Of a stretch of DNA of 64,000 nucleotides, positions 37,501 to 47,861 are shown piece by piece. The DNA lies in assembly GCA_017644045.1 (NCBI GenBank), contig JAEPMI010000001.1:364470-428469 (forward strand), written 5' to 3'. This DNA comes from Deltaproteobacteria bacterium. Lineage in GTDB: Bacteria > Myxococcota_A > Polyangia > Polyangiales > Houyiibacteriaceae. The notes under the pieces were generated by a model. That model was given only the letters and a program-made list of their open reading frames with translations, was not told the origin of the DNA and made no database searches. Position numbers and translations under genes: made by a program. Within the stretch, counting starts at the first letter, position 1; the number at the start of each line of letters is the position of its first letter.

Positions 37501-39369
37501 GTGCCGGCGAAGACCAAGTCGCGTGGGCCCAAGCGCAAGGGCGGCCCGAACCGACTGGTCGGTTCTACGATTCAGGGGCGCTACCACGTGGTCCGGCTCC
37601 TCGGCGACGGAGGCATGGGCGCGGTCTACAAAGCGGCCGACCAGGTGCTCCGGCGCTTCGTGGCCATCAAGCTCCTGCACCCCGAGACCGCGGCGAATCC
37701 GTCGGCGGTCGAGCGCTTCGTCCGCGAGGCTCGTTCGTCGGCCGCGATCGGTCACCCGAACATCATCGACATCCTGGACTTCGGGTACGAGAACGAGAGC
37801 CCTTTCCTCGTCATGGAGTACCTGCGCGGTCGCTCGCTGAGCGAGGCGATCGCGGACGAAGGGCGGATGAGCGTCGAGCGTTCGTGCAACATCGCCACGC
37901 ACGCGCTGGCCGGGCTGGCCGCGGCGCACGACCGCGGGATCCTGCACCGGGACCTGAAGCCCGCGAACCTGATGCTGATCGCGCTCCTCGGCGATCGGGA
38001 CTTCGTGAAGCTCTGCGACTTCGGCTTCGCGGCCCTCGTCCAGCCCTCCGTCCGAATCGATGGCGGCAAGAGCCTCACGCCGGCGCGCACGCTCGTGGGC
38101 ACCCCTGCGTACGCTGCGCCGGAGCGACTGCGCGGTGACGACACCCGCGACCCACGGATGGACGTCTACTCGATCGGCGTCGTCCTCTTCGAGATGCTCG
38201 CCGGTCGCCGTCCCTTCGACGCGCCGACCTTTCGTGAGCTCGCGCGGAAGGTGCGGCAGGATCAGCCGCCCTCGCTGCTCGCGCTTCGCAACGACGTGCC
38301 GCCTTCGCTCGACCGGGTGATCCGCAAGTCGCTCGCGAAAGACCGAGACGACCGCTGGGCGAACGCGGAGGAGTTCGCTGCCGCGTTGGTTCCCTTCGGC
38401 GGCCGCATGCTCCCGATCGACGACGACCATCCGTCGGACAGCTTCACGATGGATCTGCTCCGGCTCCGCGCGCGCGAGACGCAGCAGCAGCGCGCGATGA
38501 GTAGCTCGGAGGCCGAGGCCATCATGGAGATGCGCCGCGGTCGTCGCGAGAAGAAGCGGCCGAAGTCCCGGCCGAAGCCGCCGACCGAGCCGCCGCCCGA
38601 GCTGGTGAGCGAGAGCATCCCGATCGAGATCGAGGACCCGCCCAGCATGCGGACGACCCTCAACCGGGCCGACAACGACGAGCTGCGGCAGGCGGGCGAG
38701 CACGCGCCGCTCGTTCCGGCGCAGACCGATCCGGACTCGATGACCATCGCGATGGATCGCGACACGGCGCTCGAGATGGCCAGGCACGAGTCCCTCGACT
38801 CGGCCGACGAACGACAAGTGCTCGGTACGCTGCCACTCGCGGTCATCCGTTTCGTCAGCCGACGCTTCGGCGAGCGACCGCTGACCGATCTCCTCGCGTC
38901 GTTGGCGCCCACCGCGCGGGCGATCTTCCACGCCGGCGTCGGCGAGGAGGACTGGGTCAGCTACACCGCGCTGGACGCGCTCGTCTCCGGTGTGGACGCG
39001 CGGCTCGGTCGCGACGACCTGCACCTCGTCGTCCAGTGCGGGCGCTCGGCCGCGGAGGGCTGCTTCGACATGATCCGCGCGCTGCGTCCGCCCTCCCCGC
39101 CGCCGGAGCTACTCCTGGCGGAGGTGCCCCGGCTCTTCGCCGAGCTCACGCGAGGGGTGGAGGTGAAGGTGCCGCGGGTCGGGCGGGGCTATGGGCGCGT
39201 CGAGATGACGGAGGAAGGCGAGTCGAGCCTCACCTTCGGTGTGTTCCTCATCGGCTTCCTGGACCGCGCGCTCGATCGCTTCGGCGCCAAGGACGTCGAG
39301 GTGAACATGATCAGCAGCCCGGCGCTCGGTGACGCCGAGTGCGTCTACGAGATCAGCTGGATCGCCTAG
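37501..39369 (+). CDS. Hanks-type Ser/Thr kinase with C-terminal DUF2378-like domain
   Basis: The kinase domain covers about residues 27-295: glycine loop LGDGGMGAVY, Lys57 in VAIK, the HRD-equivalent ILHRDLKPAN with Asp151, DFG Asp173 and the APE-like APERL. A flexible, basic Pro-rich linker follows (about 300-437). The last 185 residues form a separate domain beginning VLGTLPLAVIRFVSRRFGE and ending DAECVYEISWI, which shares its pattern with the stand-alone protein at 52412. There is no transmembrane segment, so the kinase is cytoplasmic. It starts at a GTG. Substrate and input are unknown. Confidence 0.88.
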   Translation: MPAKTKSRGPKRKGGPNRLVGSTIQGRYHVVRLLGDGGMGAVYKAADQVLRRFVAIKLLHPETAANPSAVERFVREARSSAAIGHPNIIDILDFGYENESPFLVMEYLRGRSLSEAIADEGRMSVERSCNIATHALAGLAAAHDRGILHRDLKPANLMLIALLGDRDFVKLCDFGFAALVQPSVRIDGGKSLTPARTLVGTPAYAAPERLRGDDTRDPRMDVYSIGVVLFEMLAGRRPFDAPTFRELARKVRQDQPPSLLALRNDVPPSLDRVIRKSLAKDRDDRWANAEEFAAALVPFGGRMLPIDDDHPSDSFTMDLLRLRARETQQQRAMSSSEAEAIMEMRRGRREKKRPKSRPKPPTEPPPELVSESIPIEIEDPPSMRTTLNRADNDELRQAGEHAPLVPAQTDPDSMTIAMDRDTALEMARHESLDSADERQVLGTLPLAVIRFVSRRFGERPLTDLLASLAPTARAIFHAGVGEEDWVSYTALDALVSGVDARLGRDDLHLVVQCGRSAAEGCFDMIRALRPPSPPPELLLAEVPRLFAELTRGVEVKVPRVGRGYGRVEMTEEGESSLTFGVFLIGFLDRALDRFGAKDVEVNMISSPALGDAECVYEISWIA

Positions 39370-39376
39370 CTCTCGG

Positions 39377-41434
<2,058 letters not shown>

Positions 41435-41520
41435 TCAGCCCTCATCGCTGGGGAGCACTTCGCCGTCACGCGCCCCTACCGGACTCTCGAGGCCCCGATT
41501 CGCGGGAGCTAGGGTCCCGG

Positions 41521-41929
41521 ATGGTCTACGCCCTCCTCCGCCTCCCGGTAGTCGTTGGCTCCGCGATGCTCTCGATCCTCGCGCGCGGCCGTGCGCGTGC
41601 CAAGGCGGGACCTGACTCGATCGATGCGTTCGTCGACCGGCATCTCCGCGACGAAGCGACGGCGACCGGCCATCTCGAGCGACGGGGACGGAAGCTCACC
41701 GAGCCTTGGACCGACCCGTCCGAGTGGACCGCCGATCAGCGGGCTCAATGCAGCATTCACTGCCTTCGAGCGCTCCCGCCTGATCGCGCGCCAGCAGCTC
41801 GGAACCGCGGCCGGCAGCGCGATGCAGCTCCCGGAGGACGAAGTGCGCATCGCGCAACAGCGCGGCCTCCGCGTCGAGTGGGACGGGGACGCCTGGTCCG
41901 AGGTCGAGGTCATCGGCCTCCGTCTCTGA
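41521..41929 (+). pseudogene. frameshifted gene for a short membrane-anchored protein
   Basis: Two halves of a plausible protein lie in different frames. Frame one starts at ATG 41521 with a hydrophobic N-terminus (MVYALLRLPVVVGSAMLSIL) and reads sensibly to WTADQRAQ near 41750, then becomes Cys/Arg noise. A frame shifted by one base reads from about 41750 (LNAAFTAFERSRLIARQQLG) to the stop at 41929 (EVEVIGLRL). Joined, they give about 136 residues of normal composition. An indel of one base near 41742-41752 explains this. TAGGGT five bases before the ATG is a candidate promoter. It could be a true pseudogene or a sequencing error. Confidence 0.55.
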
Positions 41930-41968
41930 TCCGCGGGCCCGGCAGTCCTGCGGCTGACTGGGTGTACC

Positions 41969-43465
41969 TCACGGGCAGGAGAAGAACCGCAGGTACCGCC
42001 GCGGCTCATCCGACTCCCAGCTGCCGTCGTGGTCGATCGGCCGCACCCACGTCATCGCCACACGGCCCCCGGCCCACGCGAGGTTCGGGTGCAGGCCCGG
42101 CATGCCCGGGTCGAGGTCGAAGGTCTCCCGCAGGTTGCCGTCGGGGTCAAAGTGCCACAGCTGGATGTGGAAGCGGTGGCGGTCGCCGAGCGGGGTCGAG
42201 GTCTCACCGGACTCGCGATCCCAAAGGACGGCAGCCAACAGATAGCCGCTGCCGGTCCAGACGATGCGCATCTGCTCTGCGATGACGTTGCTCTGCGTAT
42301 ATTCCTCGCCTTCCCAGCCGACGCCGGGGCGGTACGGGCGGGCGATGAGCGATCCGTCGCCCGTCGACAGAGAGCCGGGCGTCTGCACGACGAAGAAGCG
42401 CTCGCCGTCGGAGGCGACTGCGGTGCCACGCGGGTGGGCGTGGTAGCCAGTGTCGAGCACCTCGTGTGGGTCGGCGTCGAAGGTCGTGGGGTCGAAGCCG
42501 CGGAGCTGCAGCTGGTTCTCGAAGGAGCAGTGGTAGAGGAAGCGCGGCGTGGCACAGTCAGCGTCGCAGGCAGCCGAGACGGCCCAGCAGTTGCGGGTGC
42601 GGCTGCCGGTGCCGTACTCACGCTCCAGCCCTGCGGAACCGTCCGCGAGAACCTCGGTGGCGACGGGAGTGTTGGTGCTGCCTGCGCAGGTGTAACGGTT
42701 GCCGACGACGAGGGCGCGGTCATCGGTCGGTAGGACGTCGACCCACCCGCCGCTGTTCCAGTTGCACCAGGCGAGGTTGGTGCTCGTTGCGAATGCGAGC
42801 GAGCCGTCGCGCTCGATGCCGACAACGTCGTACGAGCGACTCGTGGCGTTGGCGTAGACGAACCGGTCGGTGCCGACGACGTAGCCGAGCGCTGCTTCTC
42901 CGGCCGGGCGGCTGCTGAGGCTGCTCGTCGTGACCTCCGGCGTGCGCACGGGGCCGGTCACCAGGTTGCCATTCGGAGCACGCAACTCGAAGACGATGTC
43001 GCGACCGTCTCCGTCGGCGTTCCAGTCGGTCCGCGCGAGGGCGAGCTCTTCGCCGGTCCAAGCGACGCCAGTGCCACCTTTCCACGCGGTGGAGCGCTCC
43101 CCGCCCTCCAGGTCGTCGAGCTCGATGACCTCACTCGCCTCGAGCGCGTCGCAGTCGAGCGAGTCGCAGTCGGGGTCGGTGCCACCGTAGCGCAGCAGGG
43201 GGCAGCAGCCGTCGGCTGGACCGACGGGGCAGTCGGCGGGATTGGTCGTCTCGGGGCCAGCGTCGGTCCCGGCGTCGGTGGAAGCGTCGGTCCCGGTAGG
43301 GGTGGCTGCATCCGTGGGGCCGGCGCCGGCGTCCGTCGACGCGTCGGCGCCGACGTCGGCATCCACCTCTACTCCGGAATCCGGACCATCGAAGGTTGCA
43401 CCGTCGTCACCACAAGCGGCACTGAGCACGACGAGGGCGCTCAGCTGGAGGGCGAATCGGGTCAT
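41969..43465 (-). CDS. large Asp/Gly-leader lipoprotein, beta-rich
   Basis: The signal (MTRFALQLSALVVLSAAC) ends in a lipobox; the following 60 residues are a disordered Asp/Ala/Thr/Gly linker (repeats of GADASTDAG type). The remaining 400 residues have eight or more Cys and recurring blade-like segments with hydrophobic cores (TGVAWTGEELALARTDWN, AALGYVVGTDRFVYANAT, IVWTGSGYLLAAVLWD, HPNLAWAGGRVAMTWVR). These suggest a beta-propeller, with no family I can name. Start ATG 43465 has TACCTC six bases upstream (43472-43477), so it may be leaderless. Confidence 0.7.
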   Translation of the reverse strand: MTRFALQLSALVVLSAACGDDGATFDGPDSGVEVDADVGADASTDAGAGPTDAATPTGTDASTDAGTDAGPETTNPADCPVGPADGCCPLLRYGGTDPDCDSLDCDALEASEVIELDDLEGGERSTAWKGGTGVAWTGEELALARTDWNADGDGRDIVFELRAPNGNLVTGPVRTPEVTTSSLSSRPAGEAALGYVVGTDRFVYANATSRSYDVVGIERDGSLAFATSTNLAWCNWNSGGWVDVLPTDDRALVVGNRYTCAGSTNTPVATEVLADGSAGLEREYGTGSRTRNCWAVSAACDADCATPRFLYHCSFENQLQLRGFDPTTFDADPHEVLDTGYHAHPRGTAVASDGERFFVVQTPGSLSTGDGSLIARPYRPGVGWEGEEYTQSNVIAEQMRIVWTGSGYLLAAVLWDRESGETSTPLGDRHRFHIQLWHFDPDGNLRETFDLDPGMPGLHPNLAWAGGRVAMTWVRPIDHDGSWESDEPRRYLRFFSCP

Positions 43466-43471
43466 CCTGCA

Positions 43472-43477
43472 GAGGTA
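43472..43477 (-). promoter_or_regulatory. -10-like TACCTC before the 43465 gene
   Basis: The hexamer sits six bases before the ATG without a Shine-Dalgarno site between. Confidence 0.25.
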
Positions 43478-43616
43478 CGCGGTGAGTGCCGGAAGCTTCC
43501 CCACTCTGGCCACCCTTCGGCCTCCGAGGGAGCGATGAGCGTCGACTTCGCAGATGCGGGGTTCGGTGACCTCCGAGGCAGCGCTTCGCCATCGGCTTCG
43601 AAGGGACGTTACCGGC

Positions 43617-44039
43617 TCAGCCCTCGTCGGTGGGAACCGCACGCCACCACTGGAGCAGCCGGGTGATCAAGCCCGGTGGCTGCGGCTCGCTCCAGCGATA
43701 GTCGGCGAGATGGTCGAGCATTCCCGGTGTGAGGAAGGCGCCCGCGCAGCCTTCACACCGCCAGAGGGGCTTGGTGTCGTCGAGATAGGGGAGCAGGACG
43801 AGCGCCTGATCGCAGTCCGGGCAGACCGGGTCCCGGTCCAACGGGCGCGTGGCCTGCTCGAGCGCACCGGCGTCCGCCATCCGACGGGCGATGGCGCTGG
43901 GATCCCCGTCGAAGTAATCCACGAACACGCCAGAGCAGTTCGGGCATCGGTCGACCGTCCGCGGCTCGTCGCCGGCGATCGGAATGGCCTCCATCGGCCG
44001 CGCGCAGCCTGGGCAAATCCGCCTTCGGTCGCGGTACAT
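43617..44039 (-). CDS. zinc-ribbon protein with two zf-TFIIB-type modules
   Basis: The 140 residues contain two CxxC...CxxC ribbons: CPGCARPMEAIPIAGDEPRTVDRCPNC (residues 9-35) and CPDCDQALVLLPYLDDTKPLWRCEGC (about 73-98), each followed by a GVF/GAF closure. It is a smaller relative of the protein at 13317. Nucleic-acid binding is likely; target unknown. The C-terminus is polar and proline-rich. TAGTCT six bases before the ATG (44046-44051) and the absence of a Shine-Dalgarno site suggest a leaderless start. It is divergent from the 44114 gene. Confidence 0.75.
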   Translation of the reverse strand: MYRDRRRICPGCARPMEAIPIAGDEPRTVDRCPNCSGVFVDYFDGDPSAIARRMADAGALEQATRPLDRDPVCPDCDQALVLLPYLDDTKPLWRCEGCAGAFLTPGMLDHLADYRWSEPQPPGLITRLLQWWRAVPTDEG

Positions 44040-44045
44040 GGTCGG

Positions 44046-44051
44046 AGACTA
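44046..44051 (-). promoter_or_regulatory. -10-like TAGTCT before the 44039 gene
   Basis: TAGTCT lies exactly six bases before the ATG. Confidence 0.35.
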
Positions 44052-44113
44052 CTCAATCTGTTGCGGCGCGGCCGGCCATTGCTCCGGAGGCACGGCGACG
44101 CTATGGCCAGCAG

Positions 44114-45010
44114 GTGACCGAACGTGGGCCCCTCGACGAGCTCTTCCCCGGCGTGCGCGCCCAGCGCGACGCACTGCCGGAGTCGCCGGTGCATCCGCGA
44201 GTGCTCGAGGTGCGCGACGCGCCAGACGTCGCCAGCTTCCTGATCGTGGTCTGGCCGGACGCCGAAGACGGTCCCGCGCTGCGGCAGCTGCTGGCCCGCG
44301 TGATCGAGGCGACGCTGCTGGCGGAGCTCTCCCGCGCGCCGAGCGACCTCCACGGCGACGGCGCGCGACGAGTCGGGTCGCTCCGCTTGGTCTCTTACGC
44401 TCCGATCGATACCGCGGCGCTCGCCCGCTACGGACTCGCGCGCGCCACGGCCGACGAGAGCTGGCGGGAGCCTCTCGCCCACGTCCGCGGAGAAGCGAGC
44501 GCGGCCGGGCGCGAGCCCCCCGAGACCGAGCCCCAGCTCTTCCACGCGAGCTTCACCGAGCCCAGCGAGCGGCTCGCCGAGATCGAGCGCGGCCTGCGAG
44601 CCGTGGGCGACGAAGCGATGTTCGGCGTCTCTCCCGGCGCGCTGGCACGACAGGTCGGCACGCTGCTCGAGGTCGACCCCGCCGATCTGGTGGCCATGGG
44701 CACCGCGCTGGTGCCGGACGTGCGCGAACAGGTGCGTTGGGTCGAGCCGATGCTCTTTCAGGCGCTCTGCGACGCCGCCGGCGTGCACGCAGCTCGCGTG
44801 CTGAAGCTCCCGGTCCAGTGGGCGGTCTCCGAGCCCGACGACGAAGGGCTCGCGCCGCCACCGCTGCTCCGGACACGAACGACGGCCGGCGACGTCCACG
44901 TGCCCGTCGGCATGGAGCTGCTGCGCTGGTGCGTGATGCCGCTGCGCGAGGGCGAGTCGGTGCCCTCCCTCGACGAGTGGTGCCGCGACCGCTTCGGTGG
45001 CGGCCAGTAG
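44114..45010 (+). CDS. hypothetical cytoplasmic protein upstream of selO
   Basis: The 298-residue protein has no signal peptide or recognisable domain. It is rich in Glu/Arg/Leu, and ends with a hydrophobic and charged C-terminus (PSLDEWCRDRFGGGQ). Two-domain character is suggested by a Pro/Gly-rich break near residue 140 (REPPETEPQ). The stop codon TAG shares its final base with the GTG start of selO, so the two are translationally coupled and a functional link with SelO is possible. TATGGC lies six bases before the GTG start. Confidence 0.62.
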   Translation: MTERGPLDELFPGVRAQRDALPESPVHPRVLEVRDAPDVASFLIVVWPDAEDGPALRQLLARVIEATLLAELSRAPSDLHGDGARRVGSLRLVSYAPIDTAALARYGLARATADESWREPLAHVRGEASAAGREPPETEPQLFHASFTEPSERLAEIERGLRAVGDEAMFGVSPGALARQVGTLLEVDPADLVAMGTALVPDVREQVRWVEPMLFQALCDAAGVHAARVLKLPVQWAVSEPDDEGLAPPPLLRTRTTAGDVHVPVGMELLRWCVMPLREGESVPSLDEWCRDRFGGGQ

Positions 45011-46449
45011 TGCCGGTCGCGCCGAGCTACCGCGCCGACCCGCGCTATCCGCCGGGCGAAGGCTTCGCCGATCCCGTCGAGCCCGCCCGCTTTCCCGAGC
45101 ACGTGCTCCGCTTCCGCAACGACCCATGGGCCGAGCAGGTCGGGCTGCACACGCTGAGCGACAGCGAGTGGGTCGACCATTTCGCGCGCTTCGAGCCGCT
45201 GCCGGGCAACCTCCCGAAGCCGCTCGCACAGCGCTACCACGGCCACCAGTTCCGCTCGTACAACCCGAACATCGGCGACGGGCGCGGCTTCACCTTCGCG
45301 CAGCTGCGCGCGAGCGATGGGCGCCTACTCGAGCTCGGGACCAAGGGAAGCGGCCAGACGCCCTACTCCCGCACGGCCGACGGGCGACTCACGCTCAAGG
45401 GCGGCTTCCGCGAGATCCTCGCGACCGAGATGCTCGAGGCGCTCGGGGTCCCGACCTCGAAGACGTTCAGCCTCATCGAGACCGGTGAAGCGCTCGAGCG
45501 TCACGACGAGCCGAGTCCGACGCGCGCCGGCGTGCTGGTCCGGCTCAGCCACTCCCACGTGCGCTTCGGCTCCTTCCAGCGGCACGCCTACGAGCGGCGG
45601 GTCGGACGGCTCCGCTCGCTCCTCGAGCACGTCTGCGAGACCTACTACGCGAAGGAGACCGCAGACGCTGCCGACCGGCCCTTGGCGCTCCTCGAGGCGG
45701 TCATCGAACGCTACGCGACGCTGGCCTCGCGCTGGATGGCCGCCGGCTTCGTCCACGGCGTGCTCAACACGGACAACATGAACATCACGGGCGAGAGCTT
45801 CGACTACGGCCCGTGGCGTTTCCTGCCGCGCCTCGAGCTCGGCTTCACCGCGGCCTACTTCGATCAGACCGGGCTCTATGCGTACGGCCGGCAGCCGGAG
45901 GCGGTCGCGTGGAACCTCTCGCGCCTGGCGGAGGCGCTCACGCCGCTCAGCCCGAGCGCCGACTGGGCGGGCGCCCTCGAGGGCTACGGGCCGAAGCTCA
46001 GCCGGCAGATGGGGCTGGCGTTCCTCCAGCGCCTCGGTCTTCGGTCGCGCGACCCCGACACGGACGACGCCACGCTCGGCGTGCTCCTGGCGTTCCTGAA
46101 GGACCGCCCGCTTCCGTTCCAGGCGTTCTTCTTCGACTGGTGGGGCGGCGAGGCGTCGGCCGATCGCGCGCACGCCTCGCCGCGGTGCTCGCACTACGAG
46201 GCCCCGGAGTTCGAGACGCTGCGAGAGGCGCTCTCCCTCCACGAGCCCATCGACGCCGAACGGTTGAGCCACCCCTACTTCGCTCGCCAGTCGCCGCCCG
46301 ACATGCGCATCGAGGAGGTCGAGGAGCTCTGGCGCCGGGCCGAGGCCCACGACGACTGGCGACCCCTCGAGCACAAGGTCCGCGACCTGCGCGCCATGGG
46401 CGACGTGCTCGCCACCCGCCACGAGGCGGGTGCCACCGCTTCGGAGTAG
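45010..46449 (+). CDS. selO: protein adenylyltransferase SelO (YdiU)
   Basis: SelO transfers AMP to Ser/Thr/Tyr residues of target proteins, using a kinase-like fold with inverted nucleotide binding, and links redox stress to metabolism. The 479-residue sequence has the family signature LELGTKGSGQTPYSR, followed by GGFREILATEML, the LSHSHVRFGSFQ segment and the metal-binding FVHGVLNTDNMNITGESFDYGP. The C-terminus lacks the Cys-x-x or Sec tail. The GTG start overlaps the preceding stop by one base. The stop codon lies inside a -10-like hexamer of the next gene. Confidence 0.93.
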   Translation: MPVAPSYRADPRYPPGEGFADPVEPARFPEHVLRFRNDPWAEQVGLHTLSDSEWVDHFARFEPLPGNLPKPLAQRYHGHQFRSYNPNIGDGRGFTFAQLRASDGRLLELGTKGSGQTPYSRTADGRLTLKGGFREILATEMLEALGVPTSKTFSLIETGEALERHDEPSPTRAGVLVRLSHSHVRFGSFQRHAYERRVGRLRSLLEHVCETYYAKETADAADRPLALLEAVIERYATLASRWMAAGFVHGVLNTDNMNITGESFDYGPWRFLPRLELGFTAAYFDQTGLYAYGRQPEAVAWNLSRLAEALTPLSPSADWAGALEGYGPKLSRQMGLAFLQRLGLRSRDPDTDDATLGVLLAFLKDRPLPFQAFFFDWWGGEASADRAHASPRCSHYEAPEFETLREALSLHEPIDAERLSHPYFARQSPPDMRIEEVEELWRRAEAHDDWRPLEHKVRDLRAMGDVLATRHEAGATASE

Positions 46450-46452
46450 AGT
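46447..46452 (+). promoter_or_regulatory. -10-like TAGAGT overlapping the selO stop
   Basis: The selO stop TAG forms the first half of TAGAGT, which lies six bases before ATG 46459. Confidence 0.35.
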
Positions 46453-46458
46453 GGGCTC

Positions 46459-46674
46459 ATGGGCCGCGACCCCCGCGACCGGATCCCCGACGTCCGCGAC
46501 GGACTCACCCGCGCGGAGCGGGTGGTCCTGTGGCAGCTCGACCTGCTCCAGAAGGAGCGCGGCGGCCGCAACGTCCCGACGGCGATGCTCTACGGCCGCG
46601 TGGTGGAGCACGTCGACATGTCCGTCGGCGAGCTCCAGCGGATCCTTCAGCGCATGACCGGCGGCACGCGCTAG
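46459..46674 (+). CDS. small hypothetical helical protein
   Basis: The 71-residue protein (MGRDPRDRIPDVRDGLTRAERVVLWQLDLLQ...) looks like a small helical domain with several Arg residues. The helix-turn pattern RNVPTAMLYGRVVEHVDMSVGELQRILQRM might be a DNA-binding unit, but no family is assigned. No signal or membrane segment is present. It follows selO by nine bases, but a -10-like hexamer at the selO stop could also give it its own leaderless message. Confidence 0.68.
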   Translation: MGRDPRDRIPDVRDGLTRAERVVLWQLDLLQKERGGRNVPTAMLYGRVVEHVDMSVGELQRILQRMTGGTR

Positions 46675-46678
46675 CGAG

Positions 46679-47773
46679 TCAGGGGCACTCGTAGGCGTCG
46701 TCGATCGCCTGAGCGAACGCGTCGGTGTCGACCGAATCCGGGTCGTCGACCGCGATCGCGGCCTCGATGGTGGACCGCCCCGTCCCGAGCGTCGGGTAGA
46801 GCGCCGGCGCCAGGGTGCGCACGAAGGTCCAGTGGTAGAGGGCCTCGAGGCCGTCCCCCTCGCACATCGCCATCAGCCGCGAGCGGACGACCTGCGCCAA
46901 GCCGTAGCTGATCGCGCGGTCGAGCTGGTCACGCGCGAGGTCGCGCATCTCGAGGTCGGTGGCGGTCTCGTCCGGATCGAGGTCGCGCCAGCAGCGCACC
47001 GCGAGCAACGCGTCCCAGACGCGGTCGTGGGCGGCCGCATCCGCCTCGTCGATGTAGCGGGCAATCCCGATCCCGCCGCGGTCGACCTCGCCCCCCGTGT
47101 AGTACGCGTAGCTGGAGTCGCAGTCCTTGGCAGCGGTCGTGCAGCTGAACGCCTCCTTGCGGGTGGAGGCGTAGAGGAACCAGATGAGCGCAGCCTCGGC
47201 ACGCGCCGCCGGGAGCACGCCGCCGTTCTCGATGCCCTCGTTGAGCGCGTCGAGAATGGTCGGCTGGAGGGTGACCGGGCCGACGCAGTAGTCCGGGTAC
47301 TCGGCGGCCATGGCGGGCTGCGTGCAGTCGGTGCCGTCCGGCACCTCGAAGCGCGGGTCGTAGCGGCGGGCGACGCGGGAATCGAGGCCCTCGTCTTCCT
47401 GGTAGAGCATGCGCGCCATCAGGTAGTCGTCGGAGGTCGGGGAGCCGCTCGGGTCGAAGATGAGCGAAGCGATGTCCTCGAACGCGCGAATGCGCGCGAT
47501 GGACGAGATCGACTCCTCGATCCGGTGGTAGGTGCCGTCATCGGAGATGCACGGCGCCCACATGTCGTCGGCACCGGGCGAGTAGTCCGTCGGCAGCGGC
47601 ATGCAATCGACGGTCGGCATCGCGGGCAGCGAGCACATCGGCCCCGGCCCGAAGTCGGCGGGCGCCGAGGCATCGTCGGGGACGGTCGCGTCGACCGTCG
47701 AGGTGTCGCCGTCGTCGTCGCCGCAGCCGGCGATGGCCAAGAGAAGGGAGGAAGCCAGGAGGGTCTGTCGCAA
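46679..47773 (-). CDS. lipoprotein, DUF-type mainly helical, near TonB receptor
   Basis: From TTG 47773 the protein has a near-ideal lipoprotein signal (RQTLLASSLLLAIAGC). GTG 47824 is an alternative that adds 17 residues. A disordered Asp/Ala/Pro linker with four Cys follows, then a helical domain of about 280 residues with scattered Cys (CTTAAKDC, RCWRDLDPDE). It does not match a family I know. The gene sits 88 bases downstream of the TonB-dependent receptor on the same strand and may form its surface partner, which is a common arrangement. Confidence 0.7.
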   Translation of the reverse strand: MRQTLLASSLLLAIAGCGDDDGDTSTVDATVPDDASAPADFGPGPMCSLPAMPTVDCMPLPTDYSPGADDMWAPCISDDGTYHRIEESISSIARIRAFEDIASLIFDPSGSPTSDDYLMARMLYQEDEGLDSRVARRYDPRFEVPDGTDCTQPAMAAEYPDYCVGPVTLQPTILDALNEGIENGGVLPAARAEAALIWFLYASTRKEAFSCTTAAKDCDSSYAYYTGGEVDRGGIGIARYIDEADAAAHDRVWDALLAVRCWRDLDPDETATDLEMRDLARDQLDRAISYGLAQVVRSRLMAMCEGDGLEALYHWTFVRTLAPALYPTLGTGRSTIEAAIAVDDPDSVDTDAFAQAIDDAYECP

Positions 47774-47861
47774 TGCGTTCTCGGGGGCGGCCGCGCTGGG
47801 CGGGCAGAGTTCTTCGAGTGCCACCTGTATCAGACAGCCGCCTTGCGTTCACAACTCGGAT

